Below, piece by piece: positions 23,801-34,313 of a stretch of DNA of 64,000 nt (position 1 is the first letter of the stretch; each line of letters starts with the position of its first letter). This DNA comes from Cunninghamia lanceolata (Eukaryota > Streptophyta > Pinopsida > Cupressales > Cupressaceae): contig BSBN01000297.1 in NCBI GenBank assembly GCA_027924645.1, positions 7,254,001 to 7,318,000 of the forward strand. The letters are read 5' to 3'. Below the pieces are notes generated by a model. It was not told the DNA's origin, made no database searches, and worked only from the letters and a program-made list of their open reading frames with translations. The position numbers were made by a program, and so were the translations under genes.

Positions 23801-23860
23801 CCTTGTTCTTAATTTATGAAGTTGTTAGAAAATGATAAATTAATTTTATTAAATAATGAA
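20849..23860. repeat. 5' flank of Tat element T1 (untranslated, repeat-rich)
   Basis: No gene. 21160-21350 is ATGATAAGGATATG-type low complexity. 21900-22020, 23160-23310 and 23685-23785 carry short GGCACA(C/A)-core repeats (such as GGCACACCGACAGAG at 21926 and 23170). 22765-22835 and 22855-22915 are two copies of a ~75-bp unit with AAGATCACACAAAG and GAGAGCATACAC. This position, upstream of gag on the minus strand, matches the repeat-filled 5' region of T2. Confidence 0.45.
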
Positions 23861-23863
23861 TCA

Positions 23864-23972
23864 TAGACAATCCCTCAAGTTCTTAATGGATTTAGGAACC
23901 AACCACTCCATCATAGCCTTAATGTTGTTGGGGTCAACCTTGAATCCTTCATGAGATACACCCAAATACCCC
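23864..23972 (-). pseudogene. Chromovirus RT fragment (thumb/connection)
   Basis: A 36-codon minus-strand block reading VSHEGFKVDPNNIKAMMEW followed by PKSIKNLRDCL, the conserved segment just after the RT catalytic core in chromoviruses. It is cut on both sides and is unrelated to the Tat frames around it. Confidence 0.65.
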
Positions 23973-23975
23973 TAT

Positions 23976-24247
23976 CTAAACTTCTACTTTTGCAATGCCA
24001 ACAATGAGGCTTTTCTATCTCCTCAACAACATCTTTATAACATGCAACCTAGTGGATTTTATATAGTGCAAAATTATACGACACCTCTACCATATCAACC
24101 AATGAATGTGCAATAAACTTACCCATGCATACTTGAATAACAAGAAAATATTCACATGCAAACTCAACTTGGTTCACAAATTCCACCTTCAGTGCTTATG
24201 TTCACAAGAGCAACAACTATTTCTCAGAACCCCTTTTTGGGGTCTTA
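23976..24247 (+). pseudogene. T3 element gag N-terminal region
   Basis: Plus-strand frame rich in Gln/Pro/Tyr/Asn (NMQPSGFYIVQNYTTPLPYQ and similar), typical of the low-complexity start of Tat-type gag; two stops. It is interrupted at 24248 by the solo LTR and resumes at 25487. Confidence 0.5.
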
Positions 24248-24252
24248 CCTCT

Positions 24253-25481
24253 TGTAATATCAAAAAATAGATACCTATACTAATTTCTACACTACACTCA
24301 TACAAGTTGGAATGGAAAACAAATAGAAGTACAAATTACAGAAACTAAATACAAAGTCGTAAAGAGGAAAAATAGAAGAACCTATCACCAAAGGATGCGA
24401 CTCTTAGCGTAGGATGTAGGCACGTCATGAGGATGTCAATGCATCACATTATCATCCAAACAATATCAAAATAATAAAAATACATACCCTACAGTCTGGT
24501 TTGGGTCTACAACTTCACCTAGTCTACACACAGGGCTAGAATGAGTACTTAGCAACACAATACACAAAGAAATCAACAAAATAATGCATTTAAATCAAAG
24601 ATAATGAAGATTATAGAATGACAAGATGAAACGAGAGAAATGAACAAACACTCATGTGTTCAACTATTCTTTTTTAACCTACACAATACATAATAGGAAA
24701 AATGGTTAGGGTTATTTAGGAGTTTTCCTTCAGGTCAAACCACTACTTTGGTATTTCTACCTCCGCATCAGCTAAAATAGATAGATATAAAAATGTGTGT
24801 GTGTTCTTAATCTAAATGTGTCTAGATCTAAGAATAATGACTAAAATGAAAACTGGTAGGATGTGAGAATCCCAAGGTGCTCACAGGCACAACAAAAAAT
24901 AAATGTTTGCAATAACAAAGAACAAGAGCAATATCACCTATAAGAGCTTGAAAAAGCCAAAGAGAGCAAGATAGATGAAAGTAGATGTTGTAAGAAGCTA
25001 TAGAGTGTTGTAGAATGTCAGGAGCTCCACAAGAGATCTAAGAGAGAATGCCCAAGTGAAAGACAGATTCAAAAAAATGAGAGGAGGGAAGAGGGGGAGG
25101 TTGATGCATCATTTGGAATATTCCTAAGATGTTACCACTAACCAACAAAAGTAACAAGTGGAAAATGATTGAAAATGACAACCAAACAAGAAAATTGTCG
25201 TAGGACGCTAGCATGTTGTGTGGATGTCCATGTGAGATGCTAGTGTTTGAAAATTTTGGGCTCAAAAAGAATGAGACACTAGAACATCACATGGCTAACA
25301 CAAAAGTGATGACAAAACTTGATGAAAATATAACACTAAAAATAAGTCCTAAGCACCATGGGAGGGAAAAAGGCTAATGCAAGGGCTTAAATGACCCTAC
25401 AAACAAACTAAGGGAATGGACACTAAAGGAAGGCCAAAACATAGTGTGGAATTGTAGGGGTATGCAATTTATGACGTTACA
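24253..25481 (-). mobile_element. Solo LTR (1229 bp) with CCTCT target duplication
   Basis: Begins TGTAATATC and ends ...GACGTTACA, flanked exactly by CCTCT on both sides (24248-24252, 25482-25486). Internal element sequence is absent, so this is the product of LTR-LTR recombination. It splits the plus-strand gag of element T3. The TSD is still perfect. It is related to the solo LTR at 9499-10679. Confidence 0.85.
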
Positions 25482-25486
25482 CCTCT

Positions 25487-27450
25487 CAATTTTAATATTC
25501 GCAACATCTTATTACCACATCCCCTCCTAGATCTATCAAAATTCAAGGTGGAGGGAAACCCAAACTCACACATTAAAACATATACCTTAGCTATAAGGGA
25601 ACTTCACCCCTATGAAAAAGTTGTCGCTAGAATATTTCCAAACTCTTGAAGGTATTTCTCTAGATTGATATTATCACCTTCCTAAGGTCCATATATTCCT
25701 TCCAATAGCTTATTAGTGAATTTTTCATGGCCCTTGACATGAACAAACTGGTAAGGATGGGAATCTAGGAATTCTTAAGCATGAAGTAGGACACCAACAA
25801 ATTTGTGGCACACTTAATTACACATTGGAGGAAATTTCTCTATTCATCAACTAGTGCACCAAACATGTATCATTGATAACTTTGCAACCTCTTCTTTCAC
25901 ACCCTCAACAAGGACACAAGAGAGGAAGTTCAAAATTTGCCCTATTAAGAAGATTTAGAAAGTACACTAAGGATTGACCAAGCTACCATCAATAATGGGA
26001 GAAGAATTTAAAGTGTGAATGGAAGACTCGTGACTACCCAAATTAATGACAATAGAGAAACAACCCTTTTGTTGTTAAGATTTTGAAAAACAATCATAGT
26101 GTGATGACATATGGAGTTACTGGCATACCTCCTACAAAGAACAATAGAAACAAAGGTTATAACAATGGATATGTAGGGAGAGATTACATTACCCAAAATA
26201 ACCAAAAATATTAATGTTATTGACTATCCATGTGGTAACATCAATTATTATCAAAGAGATAATCAACAATAGGGAAACCACAAGTATTACAATAATAGAT
26301 ATGAACCATATCATTGACCATATGAGCCCAACCAATTTTTCTCATTTCATAAAGTAAAAGGGCATAGCACTGAGTCATGCTAGAAATATAATAGGTTCGT
26401 CTCAAAATTGCCAGAGGACCAACATTTATTTATCTAAATGTTCCTCGACCCTCAAGAGATGACCATTAATAACAACAATCAACAAACTAACATTGCCCAA
26501 CAAAACACAAACATGAGAATCTTTCAAGATCCTTTTCCTACTCACCACAAAACAAATCAAAAACTCAAAATGTAATCACTTTAAGATCAACCAATGTATC
26601 TCATTCCAACAAACCTAATACACCTAGTCAATTGGGACCAAAAGGTGAAACTAAAATGCTAGATTTAGTGGAGATAGTCCATGAAAAAACAAATATTGAA
26701 CCTAATATTGAGAAAGAGATAGAATTTCATGGGAATTCCATCTCAACACTGGATTCCACACCACCTCTCATTGGACTGTACAATCTCACTAAAAATCTTA
26801 AAAGAACTTACACAAAAATATTTCATCGATCTTCTTAGAAATTTGTCATCACATTGTGTGGCTCTCTTAAAAGAGATTGGTTTGAAGTACCACAATCATA
26901 TTACTCCACACCTAGAGGAGAAAATAAACCAAGTGGATTTAGACATTAGCCCACCAAATATGGAACTCCACGACCCTAGTTTCTTACTTGACCTAAAATA
27001 GATGCCCACAAAGGCTGAGTTAGCAAAGAAGGGGGATCCTACCTTATATTTATAGGTTTAGATTTATGACACTTACATAAAAAGAATGATAATATATGAT
27101 GGGGCAACAATTAAAATTATAATATTTCCCTTCTCGAAAGAATAGGATATGGAAATACCAACATAACAATTTATAGAGATACCTTACATGGTTACAATAA
27201 CCTAAAATCGGTCACCATTGGAAAGATAATGCTCCTAGTCTCCTGAGGACCCAAAATGGTTCCAATGGTGTTTTATGACATATACAAAGAAATAGGTTAT
27301 AATTTGTTATTAGGAAGACCTTGGATACACATGTTGAAGGTAATCCTATCAACTCTATTACAATAGGTTCGCTTCCTGCACCTAGGAAAAATTTATGTTG
27401 TGAAAGGAGACCCTAAGCCATTTAGCATGTTAAAAGGTCAATACAACAAA
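25487..27450 (+). pseudogene. T3 element gag core and protease (plus-strand Tat-type)
   Basis: Plus strand, in several frames: gag core (25540-25720) with KFKVEGNPNSHIKTYTLAIREL and YEKVVARIFPNS; a knuckle-like block FFSFHKVKGHSTESC at ~26337-26380, the same C/H spacing class as in T1 and T2; Asn/Gln-rich spacer to ~26560; and the protease end block with [20 protein letters not shown] at ~27300-27360 followed by IYVVKGDPKPFSMLK. Many stops and frame changes. It is related to T1/T2 but in the opposite orientation and more diverged. Confidence 0.65.
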
Positions 27451-29080
27451 GAAGTGGATAGGCATCCCTATTGATTATGAGTTATCTACCAAAAAAATTG
27501 TCGTACCAGATCCCACTCCTAAAATTTTATGTTTGGAAAAGAATGATGATTGTGCTAAAACCATTATTGACACAGGGAGAAAAACTATAAAAAAGAAGGA
27601 TTCATAGAAATAGGGGTTGGTCATCTCAACCAAAATGACTACAATAATAATGGAACTATTGGAAAAAGATGACCCCATACAATTCCCCTAGGATATTTGT
27701 ACCATCAATATGGTCCCAGAAATAAATATGTTTGTCGACGTGGAAGAAGATGAAATGACTGAATCAACTAGACCCATTCAAAAGTTTCCAATAAGAAATA
27801 ATTTTTTTCCCATTCTGAGATGGGTCATCCCTTTGAATCAACTTTAGTTAAATATGATTGACCTAATAGAAATGAACCCTAATGTCTTTGATGATGATGA
27901 TGAAGATTTCTCAGAAGCAGATACTCTATTAATACCACCTAGAGAAACCTCTTCAAGTGAGTCGTATACACCCTTGACACCATCACCAAGGGGCTCCTAT
28001 ACTCCTGTAGCACTGGCTAGTGAGACTTACACTCTTTGGATTCCACCAATATAACAAGGAAATGATCATTCTAAAGATCATATTCATGCTTTCTCTATTG
28101 ACATCAAATCCACAAATGATCTCCATGCCTCTTTTAGGACATTCTTAAGAAATCATCCCACCAATTAACTCTCCCCCACCACTTCAATACAATCCAATGA
28201 CATGTGAGATCCTCCATAGGTTATGATTGAGACAATCAAAACATTTTCTGATGAAGATGAGCTAATCATAAGAGAGTTTAAAAACAAAAAAAGTTACACG
28301 TTACCAATGGAATAGAGAACCCAATTGTTTTTGAATTGTTAAAGAAATATGTAGATTACTCAATTGATTTATGTAGGAAACCTAATGGCAAAACAAGAAT
28401 AAGTTGTGTTCCTCCACAAGAACATAGGTATTTTTGAACCCCCTTTGAGTTATTTCAATTCTTAAAAACAATTCAAGAATGCATTAAGGTCAAAATGTAC
28501 TTGTACAATGAGTCCAACTTGCTCATGGAATTGTTAGCTTCATATGGAACCATGTATCAGACACCATATCATACAAAAGATTCTACATAAGTTTTTTTCT
28601 TCCATAAGAACATAGGGAGTCACAAACCCCCTTTGAGTTATTTCAGTTCTTGTAAATAATTCAAGAATGCATTGAGGTTAAAATCTACTTGCAAGATGAA
28701 TTCAACTTGCTCATAAAGTTGTTAGCTTCAAACAAAACCATGTACTAGACACCATCTCATACAAAATATTTATTTTCTCTTACATGCCTCACAATACCAT
28801 CACCCTCATAGGAAAGCACTAGCAAGGTTTTAGAACAAACATCATCAAGCCCTTTCAAAAAGGGTGAGCTCATTCTTAAAAAAGGAAGCATAAAAAATAA
28901 AAAGCACAAATCAAGTGAAAGTCCCAAGAAGATTGGAAAGGACCATATGTAGTAAAAGAAGATATTGGAAACGATGCTTATCTCTTGTGCACCATTAAAG
29001 ATGAATAATTTAGTGAAAAGGTTAGTGCCTTTCATTTGAAAATATCATATCTAATTTTTTTAAAAAAATGAAAACCCAAA
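27451..29080 (+). pseudogene. T3 element post-protease relic
   Basis: 27854-28054 is an open acidic/Ser-rich stretch (VFDDDDEDFSEAD, then SYTP repeated), comparable to the linker between protease and RT in T1/T2. 28434-28790 contains a ~180-bp direct duplication. 28920-29040 resembles an integrase C-terminus (GPYVVKEDIGNDAYLL). RT and RNase H are absent, so most of pol has been deleted. Function is lost. Confidence 0.45.
28434..28790. repeat. Tandem duplication (~180 bp x 2)
   Basis: CCCCCTTTGAGTTATTTCA...CAAGAATGCATT...TTGTTAGCTTCA...CATACAAAA occurs at 28439-28600 and again at 28627-28770 with moderate divergence. Confidence 0.65.
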
Positions 29081-29094
29081 AAAAGTAAAACATG

Positions 29095-30164
29095 TGTTAA
29101 GGGAAAATTGGATTCAAATGAATAATCAATATATCAATATCAAAATACCCAAAACTCAACTAAATATAGAAACAAAGAGATAAATCAAACAAAAGAACTT
29201 CAAAAAACCTTTGCAAACCTCAAAGCTTCGTAGCTTCCATTGATTGCCTATCTCAATCGATCTTGCATGTATGAATAAGGCCTTCAGAGAGTGCACTTCC
29301 TTGCTATTCCAAGATTGTCAATGGAGAATGACTATGATAATACTTTGTAATGAAGAGGAGCTTCACAACAATGATAGTAGTATGGTAGTAATGAGTGTGA
29401 TCACAAGCAATAAAGGAATTGGTGCCAAAAGAATGCTATAATTCCTGCAGAGTAATAATACTTAAAGCTTGGATGAATGAAATGGAGGAATAGGGTTCAA
29501 TTTATAGACTTGTGAAAAAGAAGATCAACGGTATAGAATGGTTGAGGAATGTGCGTGAATAGGAAGAAGACAAGTGTCACACAAAAGCTATTTTATTTGA
29601 GTTAACTGCTTTCTTTTCTAAAGATAAGACATGCTTTTCATAAATTAGAAAGTTTTTTTCTAATTTAAGAGATATTGATAAAAATAAGATTGATTGAATA
29701 GATAACTCAACTTGAGATTTGCTTTTGCATGATTTGAGAGGAATTGAATAATAAATTATTTATTTTTGTGTGCATGAAGAAGAAGACTTATTTTTAGAAG
29801 ATTTGGAAGATATTTGAAGAATTTGAAGATAAGAAAGCAATTTAAATAAATAGATTTATTTAATTGTTGTGCATGAATTGGAAGAATAAATAAAATATTT
29901 TATTGTATTTTATTTTTGGAGATTGAGAGGATTTAAATAAATTTGATTGATTTACTTAAATTCGGAGGAATGATTTGACTTTAATTAAATAATTAAGAAT
30001 TATTTAATTGTTTGGAAGAATTAAAATTGAATAAAGGATTTTATTTAATTTTGACTTTAGAAGAGGTAATTAAATATTTTGATATTTAATTAATTTAGAG
30101 GAATATGAATCAAATAAATAAATTTATTTATTTATTTATTGATAGAGGAATTAGAATGAAATAA
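29095..30164 (-). repeat. T2 3' LTR, part 1 (split by chromovirus)
   Basis: Aligns from TGTTAAGG with 54679 onward. Short ORFs inside both LTRs (29244-29441 and 54828-55025) are LTR sequence, not genes. Continues at 37496. Confidence 0.9.
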
Positions 30165-31884
30165 TGATGCAGAGGAAACGCAACAGAAGCTTACAAATGG
30201 GAAGGAGGAGTCATTAACACAACCAGCATGTTAAAATCCTGGACATGCAGTATGTAATACCTATCGGCTTATCATCATCATCATATTTCAAAGAGGCATG
30301 GAATATCCTCCTGCTAACTACTGTTCACTTCCTTATCGCCTTTCACCTTTCGCCTGTCAGCAGGATCATCATATTCGGCTATTAGCAGCATCATCATATT
30401 CGGCAAGTGCAAACATCCTCCTGATGTTCACTGTTCATCTTACCGCCAAACTCTATCTTCATCATCATGAAGTTTGACATCATCTTCATCAGCAGGATAT
30501 AAAATATCCGGTTCCTCCCATATATCCTGATGACGACAACTTCAAGCACCTTTCCCTCGATGCTTACGTCACCCCGATATCCGACTACTCAAACAACAGC
30601 ATCAGGATATGACTTATCCGGTCATATTGAAACATCCTGATGATGTTAACCAAACTTTATGCCGATGACGTACGCCGATGCCAAAACACTTAGCGACAGC
30701 AGGATAAACTTGCATAGGGTGATATTCGCAATATCCTGATGACGATGACGTCACTTGCACCCGATGATGATGTCAATGCACTTGATGATGATGTCAAACA
30801 GGATATAAGACACTTATATCCTCCGCAACATGATAATGAATATCCGGTGATCTTTTCAATATCCTGATGATGACCTTTCCGGTCCTTAGCCAAAAAAGTG
30901 AACTTTCACTCTTGCATGCGATAGCGATATGCGGACGATGGATACACACGAAAGATGATCCTGACGATGATATACACACTGAGCATATATCTGACTTATA
31001 TCATCCTGATGCATTTGAAACATACAGTCTTCGTTAGCTTCATAACCCGATCCGGATAGCGATATACTCGTAGATGATGATACGATTCACTCCGTCTGGA
31101 AAAGCACATGCAGATCCCTGTATATCCGTCAGCTACATGCAAACTCACAGAACCGCACAATTTTACAAAGAAAACATGATGATCGGGCCAGATCACCTTC
31201 AAATCAAAACTTAACAGTTTATCTTCCTAAATCCTAGCACATGAGGATGCTAGGTTGATTCATAGCATGCTACCAATCGATCTCCCACACAATGAAATGC
31301 ATAAACAGAAAACTAAAATACAACCTAAACTAACATGCATGACCATTCCACCGATTCACAGAATCAACCGGTGGAAGGGTTGAAAGAATCCATTAACCTG
31401 TAATCAGAACAGAAATCAAAACATAAACAACTGATAAACCAAATAATACAATTGATGAGATCTTATTTAGATGAAACACAAATGTCCTGTTTCTACAATA
31501 CTATCGAACAACAATGTTTCATAATGTCTAGCCTAATCTCTGGATCTCACTCAATCACCAGTACAACATAACATAACTACTCTCTCTCCTTCTCTCTCTG
31601 ATATCAAACCCTAACTGATCTGAGTTATTTATAGCAATATCCTACGAGTACTACCAACTCGATTCCCAGCGGCTGGGAGCTTCCAAGCGGCTGGGAGAGG
31701 ACAGCTCATACTACCTGATCACGAGCTCTAACTGCCTGCACAATCTCCTAGGCTGATCTAATACATATGCATTGGTCCAATGGACCTTATTACATTATGA
31801 AGTCAAACATACTAAAAATAGACTAATGTCCTGTCATGCGGACAATGAACCTATATCCTGTCTTGTAGGGGTGCTCCTGCGCCA
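30165..31884 (-). repeat. Chromovirus 3' LTR (1720 bp)
   Basis: Starts TGATGCAGAGG and ends CTCCTGCGCCA on the plus strand. Contains six or seven copies of ATCCTGATGA(C/T)G-like words and one TGACGTCA palindrome at 30746-30753. Relative to the other LTR it carries an extra 13 bp (GATGACGTACGCC) near 30665. Confidence 0.95.
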
Positions 31885-31905
31885 TACTCCCCAGAAGAAG
31901 AAATC
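31885..31905 (-). other. Chromovirus polypurine tract
   Basis: The minus strand reads CTTCTTCTGGGGAGTA directly before the LTR start TGG; a short G-rich purine run primes plus-strand DNA synthesis in this family. Confidence 0.6.
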
Positions 31906-31919
31906 TCAAGTCCACTTGA

Positions 31920-32054
31920 GATGAGAGTATGAAGATCTGCACCATGTTTCTGGATCTGCTCTTCAGTCATCCAGACTGCTTCAGAATTAGGTTTTCCCTT
32001 CCAAGAGACTAGATACTCCAAGTACTGTTTGTTCTGGGTCTATTTGACCACTCA
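31920..32054 (-). pseudogene. Chromodomain remnant of the chromovirus integrase
   Basis: Directly after the pol stop (TGA at 32052) the same frame continues as VVK, a TAG, then NKQYLEYLVSWKGKPNSEAVW and MTEEQIQKHGA: the aromatic-cage and WKG core of a plant chromodomain, which binds methylated histone H3 and directs integration. The TGA falls where an aromatic Trp is usual. The domain therefore exists only as untranslated sequence. Confidence 0.8.
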
Positions 32055-34256
32055 GGTGTCCAAAACCTTCGGCAACTGTGGAGGATCATGCTTGGGAATG
32101 TTATCATGGATCCTGAAAAACAAATCTGCAATGTATGAAGCATCAGCAGTGGTTTTGCATGGCAAGAAATGTGCCATTTTGCTGAATCTATCCACTGCAT
32201 TAGTCGACCTGCCTTTAGCTTTCTGACATATCACATATGTCTCTACAAACTTTCTGACATCTGATTGTAACTTAGGCCAAAAGTAATGTCTTCGGACAAG
32301 ATCAAGAGTCTTATCTAGACCAAAATGACCTGCCATAGCTCCACAATGTTTCTCCTTAATGATGTTTAACCTCATAGAACACCTTGGAATACATAACTGT
32401 CCACCTTTGAACAACAATCCATCCTGAATCAAAAATTCAGAGAATTCAGCATGATATTTCTCTCCAAAAGAAGTACATACATGATATATCTCCCCAAAAT
32501 CTTCATCAGTCTCATACATGGTCTTTAGTGAATCAATGCCAACACTTTCTAACTGAATCTGGTTGACTGTTAGAACTCTCCTGCTCAAAGCATCTGCAAC
32601 TTTATTCTTGACTCCTTTCTTATGCTTCAATGTAAAAGTCAACGCTTGTAAGGTTTCTACCCATTTCATGTGTCTGTGGTTCAGCTTTTCCTGGCTGTTT
32701 ATGAAACTCAGAGCCTGGTTATCTGTGAATACTATGAATTCCTTTGGCATCAAGTAATGCCTCCATTTCTTGAGTGACTGGACTAAAGCATACATTTCCA
32801 AATCATATGAGGAATACCTCTTTTTAGCATCATTGAGCTTCTCACTGAAAAATGCAATAGGTCTACCTTCTTGGCTGAGTACTGCTCCAATGGCCATGTG
32901 ACTGGCATCACATTCCACCTGAAAGATTTTGTTAAAGTCTGGAAGTGCAAGGACTAGCTGCTGTGCCACCTTCTTCTTCAATGTCTCAAAAGAATCATCT
33001 ACTCTTTGAGTCCACACAAATCTGCACTTCTGTCCTCCTTTGATGGTATCAAGCATGGGTGCACAAATATGGCTAAACCCTCTTATAAACTTCATGTAGA
33101 AGGTTGCTGACCCATGGAAACTTCTGACATCATTCATAGTCTTTGGGGTTGGCCAAGACAATATGGCACTTACCTTCTCCTTATCCATTTGTAACTTTCC
33201 TTGTGAAATGACAAAACCCAAATATGTGATCTCCTCTTGCATGAACAAACACTTGTCTAAATTTATCATCAGCTGCTCTTCATGTAACCTCTTAAGAACC
33301 AAATCTATGTGTCTGAGATGTTCTTCTTTTGTGTTGCTGAAAATCAGAATGTCATCTAGATATACTATGACAAACTTACCAATGAACTCTTTCAAAACCT
33401 CATTCATCAACCTCATAAAAGTACTAGGTTCACTAGATAAACCAAAAGGCATAACCTTCCACTCATATAACCCTTCATTAGTTTTGAATGCTGTTTTCCA
33501 TTCATCTCCTGGCCTAATCCTGATCTGATGATATCCACTCTTTAGATCTATTTTTGTAAAATACTTAGCACCTCCCAAACAGTCAAGTAAATCCTCTATC
33601 CTAGGGATTGGAAACCTATACCTGATTGTGATCTTGTTAATAGCTCTGGAATCTGTGCAAAGCCTCCAAGTGCCTTCCTTCTTTGGTGCTAGTACAGCTG
33701 GTACTGCACATGGACTTAAACTTTTCCCAATCAGACCTGAATCCAATAATTCTTCAATTTGTCTGGCTACTTCTGCATTCTGTTCTGGAGTTAGCTTATA
33801 GGCTACTTTGTTTGGAAGTGTTGACCCTGGAATTAAGTCTATGCAGTGACTAATATCCCTGACAGGTGGTAGGGATCTTGGCATTCCCTCTGAGATGATA
33901 CCTTTGTACTTATCCAATAGCTCTTGGATAGCTGGGTCTATGAACCTTTGCTTTTTCTCTTCCTTGACTTCTTGCTGCTGTTCTTTATTCACCCTCATAC
34001 ATGGGATTAGGGCATATGCAACTGCACCTTCTGCTGCTACTTCTTTCATGAACTGTTTACCTTCCATCAGCATTACCTTCACCTCTTTTCCTTTAGATTT
34101 CTCCTCCTCCGTCAATGGTAGTAACTTTATAACCTTACCATCTTTAGTGATTGTATAGGTGTTTCTAACACCATCATGTTGTGCCTTCAAATCATACTGC
34201 CATGGTCTACCAAATAAAAGATTGCAAGCATCCATCATGGTAATGTCAAACAACAA
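32052..34256 (-). pseudogene. Chromovirus pol: protease end, RT, RNase H, deleted integrase
   Basis: 734 codons open. Order: end of protease (CNLLFGRPWQYDLKAQHDG); RT with WRLCTDSRAINKITIRYRFP, FTKIDLKSGYHQI, MPFGLSSEPSTFMRLMNEVL and catalytic YLDD (residues ~295-298 region); RNase H with VECDASHMAIGAVLSQ, FTDNQAL and VADALSRR; then the integrase zinc-binding part (HCGAMAGHFG, YFWPKL, CQKAKGRS). After KGRSTNA the core is mostly missing: the segment with the first catalytic Asp is deleted, VDRFSKMAHFLPCKTT remains, and after DLFFR the frame jumps to the C-terminal block PKHDPPQLPKVLDT, losing the other catalytic residues. RT looks intact, but the element cannot integrate itself. The frame is continuous with gag upstream except for stops. 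Confidence 0.95.
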
Positions 34257-34313
34257 CTTATCCTTATATGCTCCAATCTGAAATTCTACCCAAGCCTACT
34301 CTTCTACAATTGT

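Noticed and set aside
9499..25481. The two related LTRs at 9.5-10.7 kb and 24.3-25.5 kb as the LTR pair of element T1
   Set aside because: Each has its own flanking duplication (GATA and CCTCT), the right one splits an unrelated plus-strand gag, and no PBS lies at the required edge. They are two independent solo LTRs.
29244..29441. Small ORF, also at 54828-55025
   Set aside because: Both copies lie inside the T2 LTRs at homologous positions; identical by descent, not a gene.
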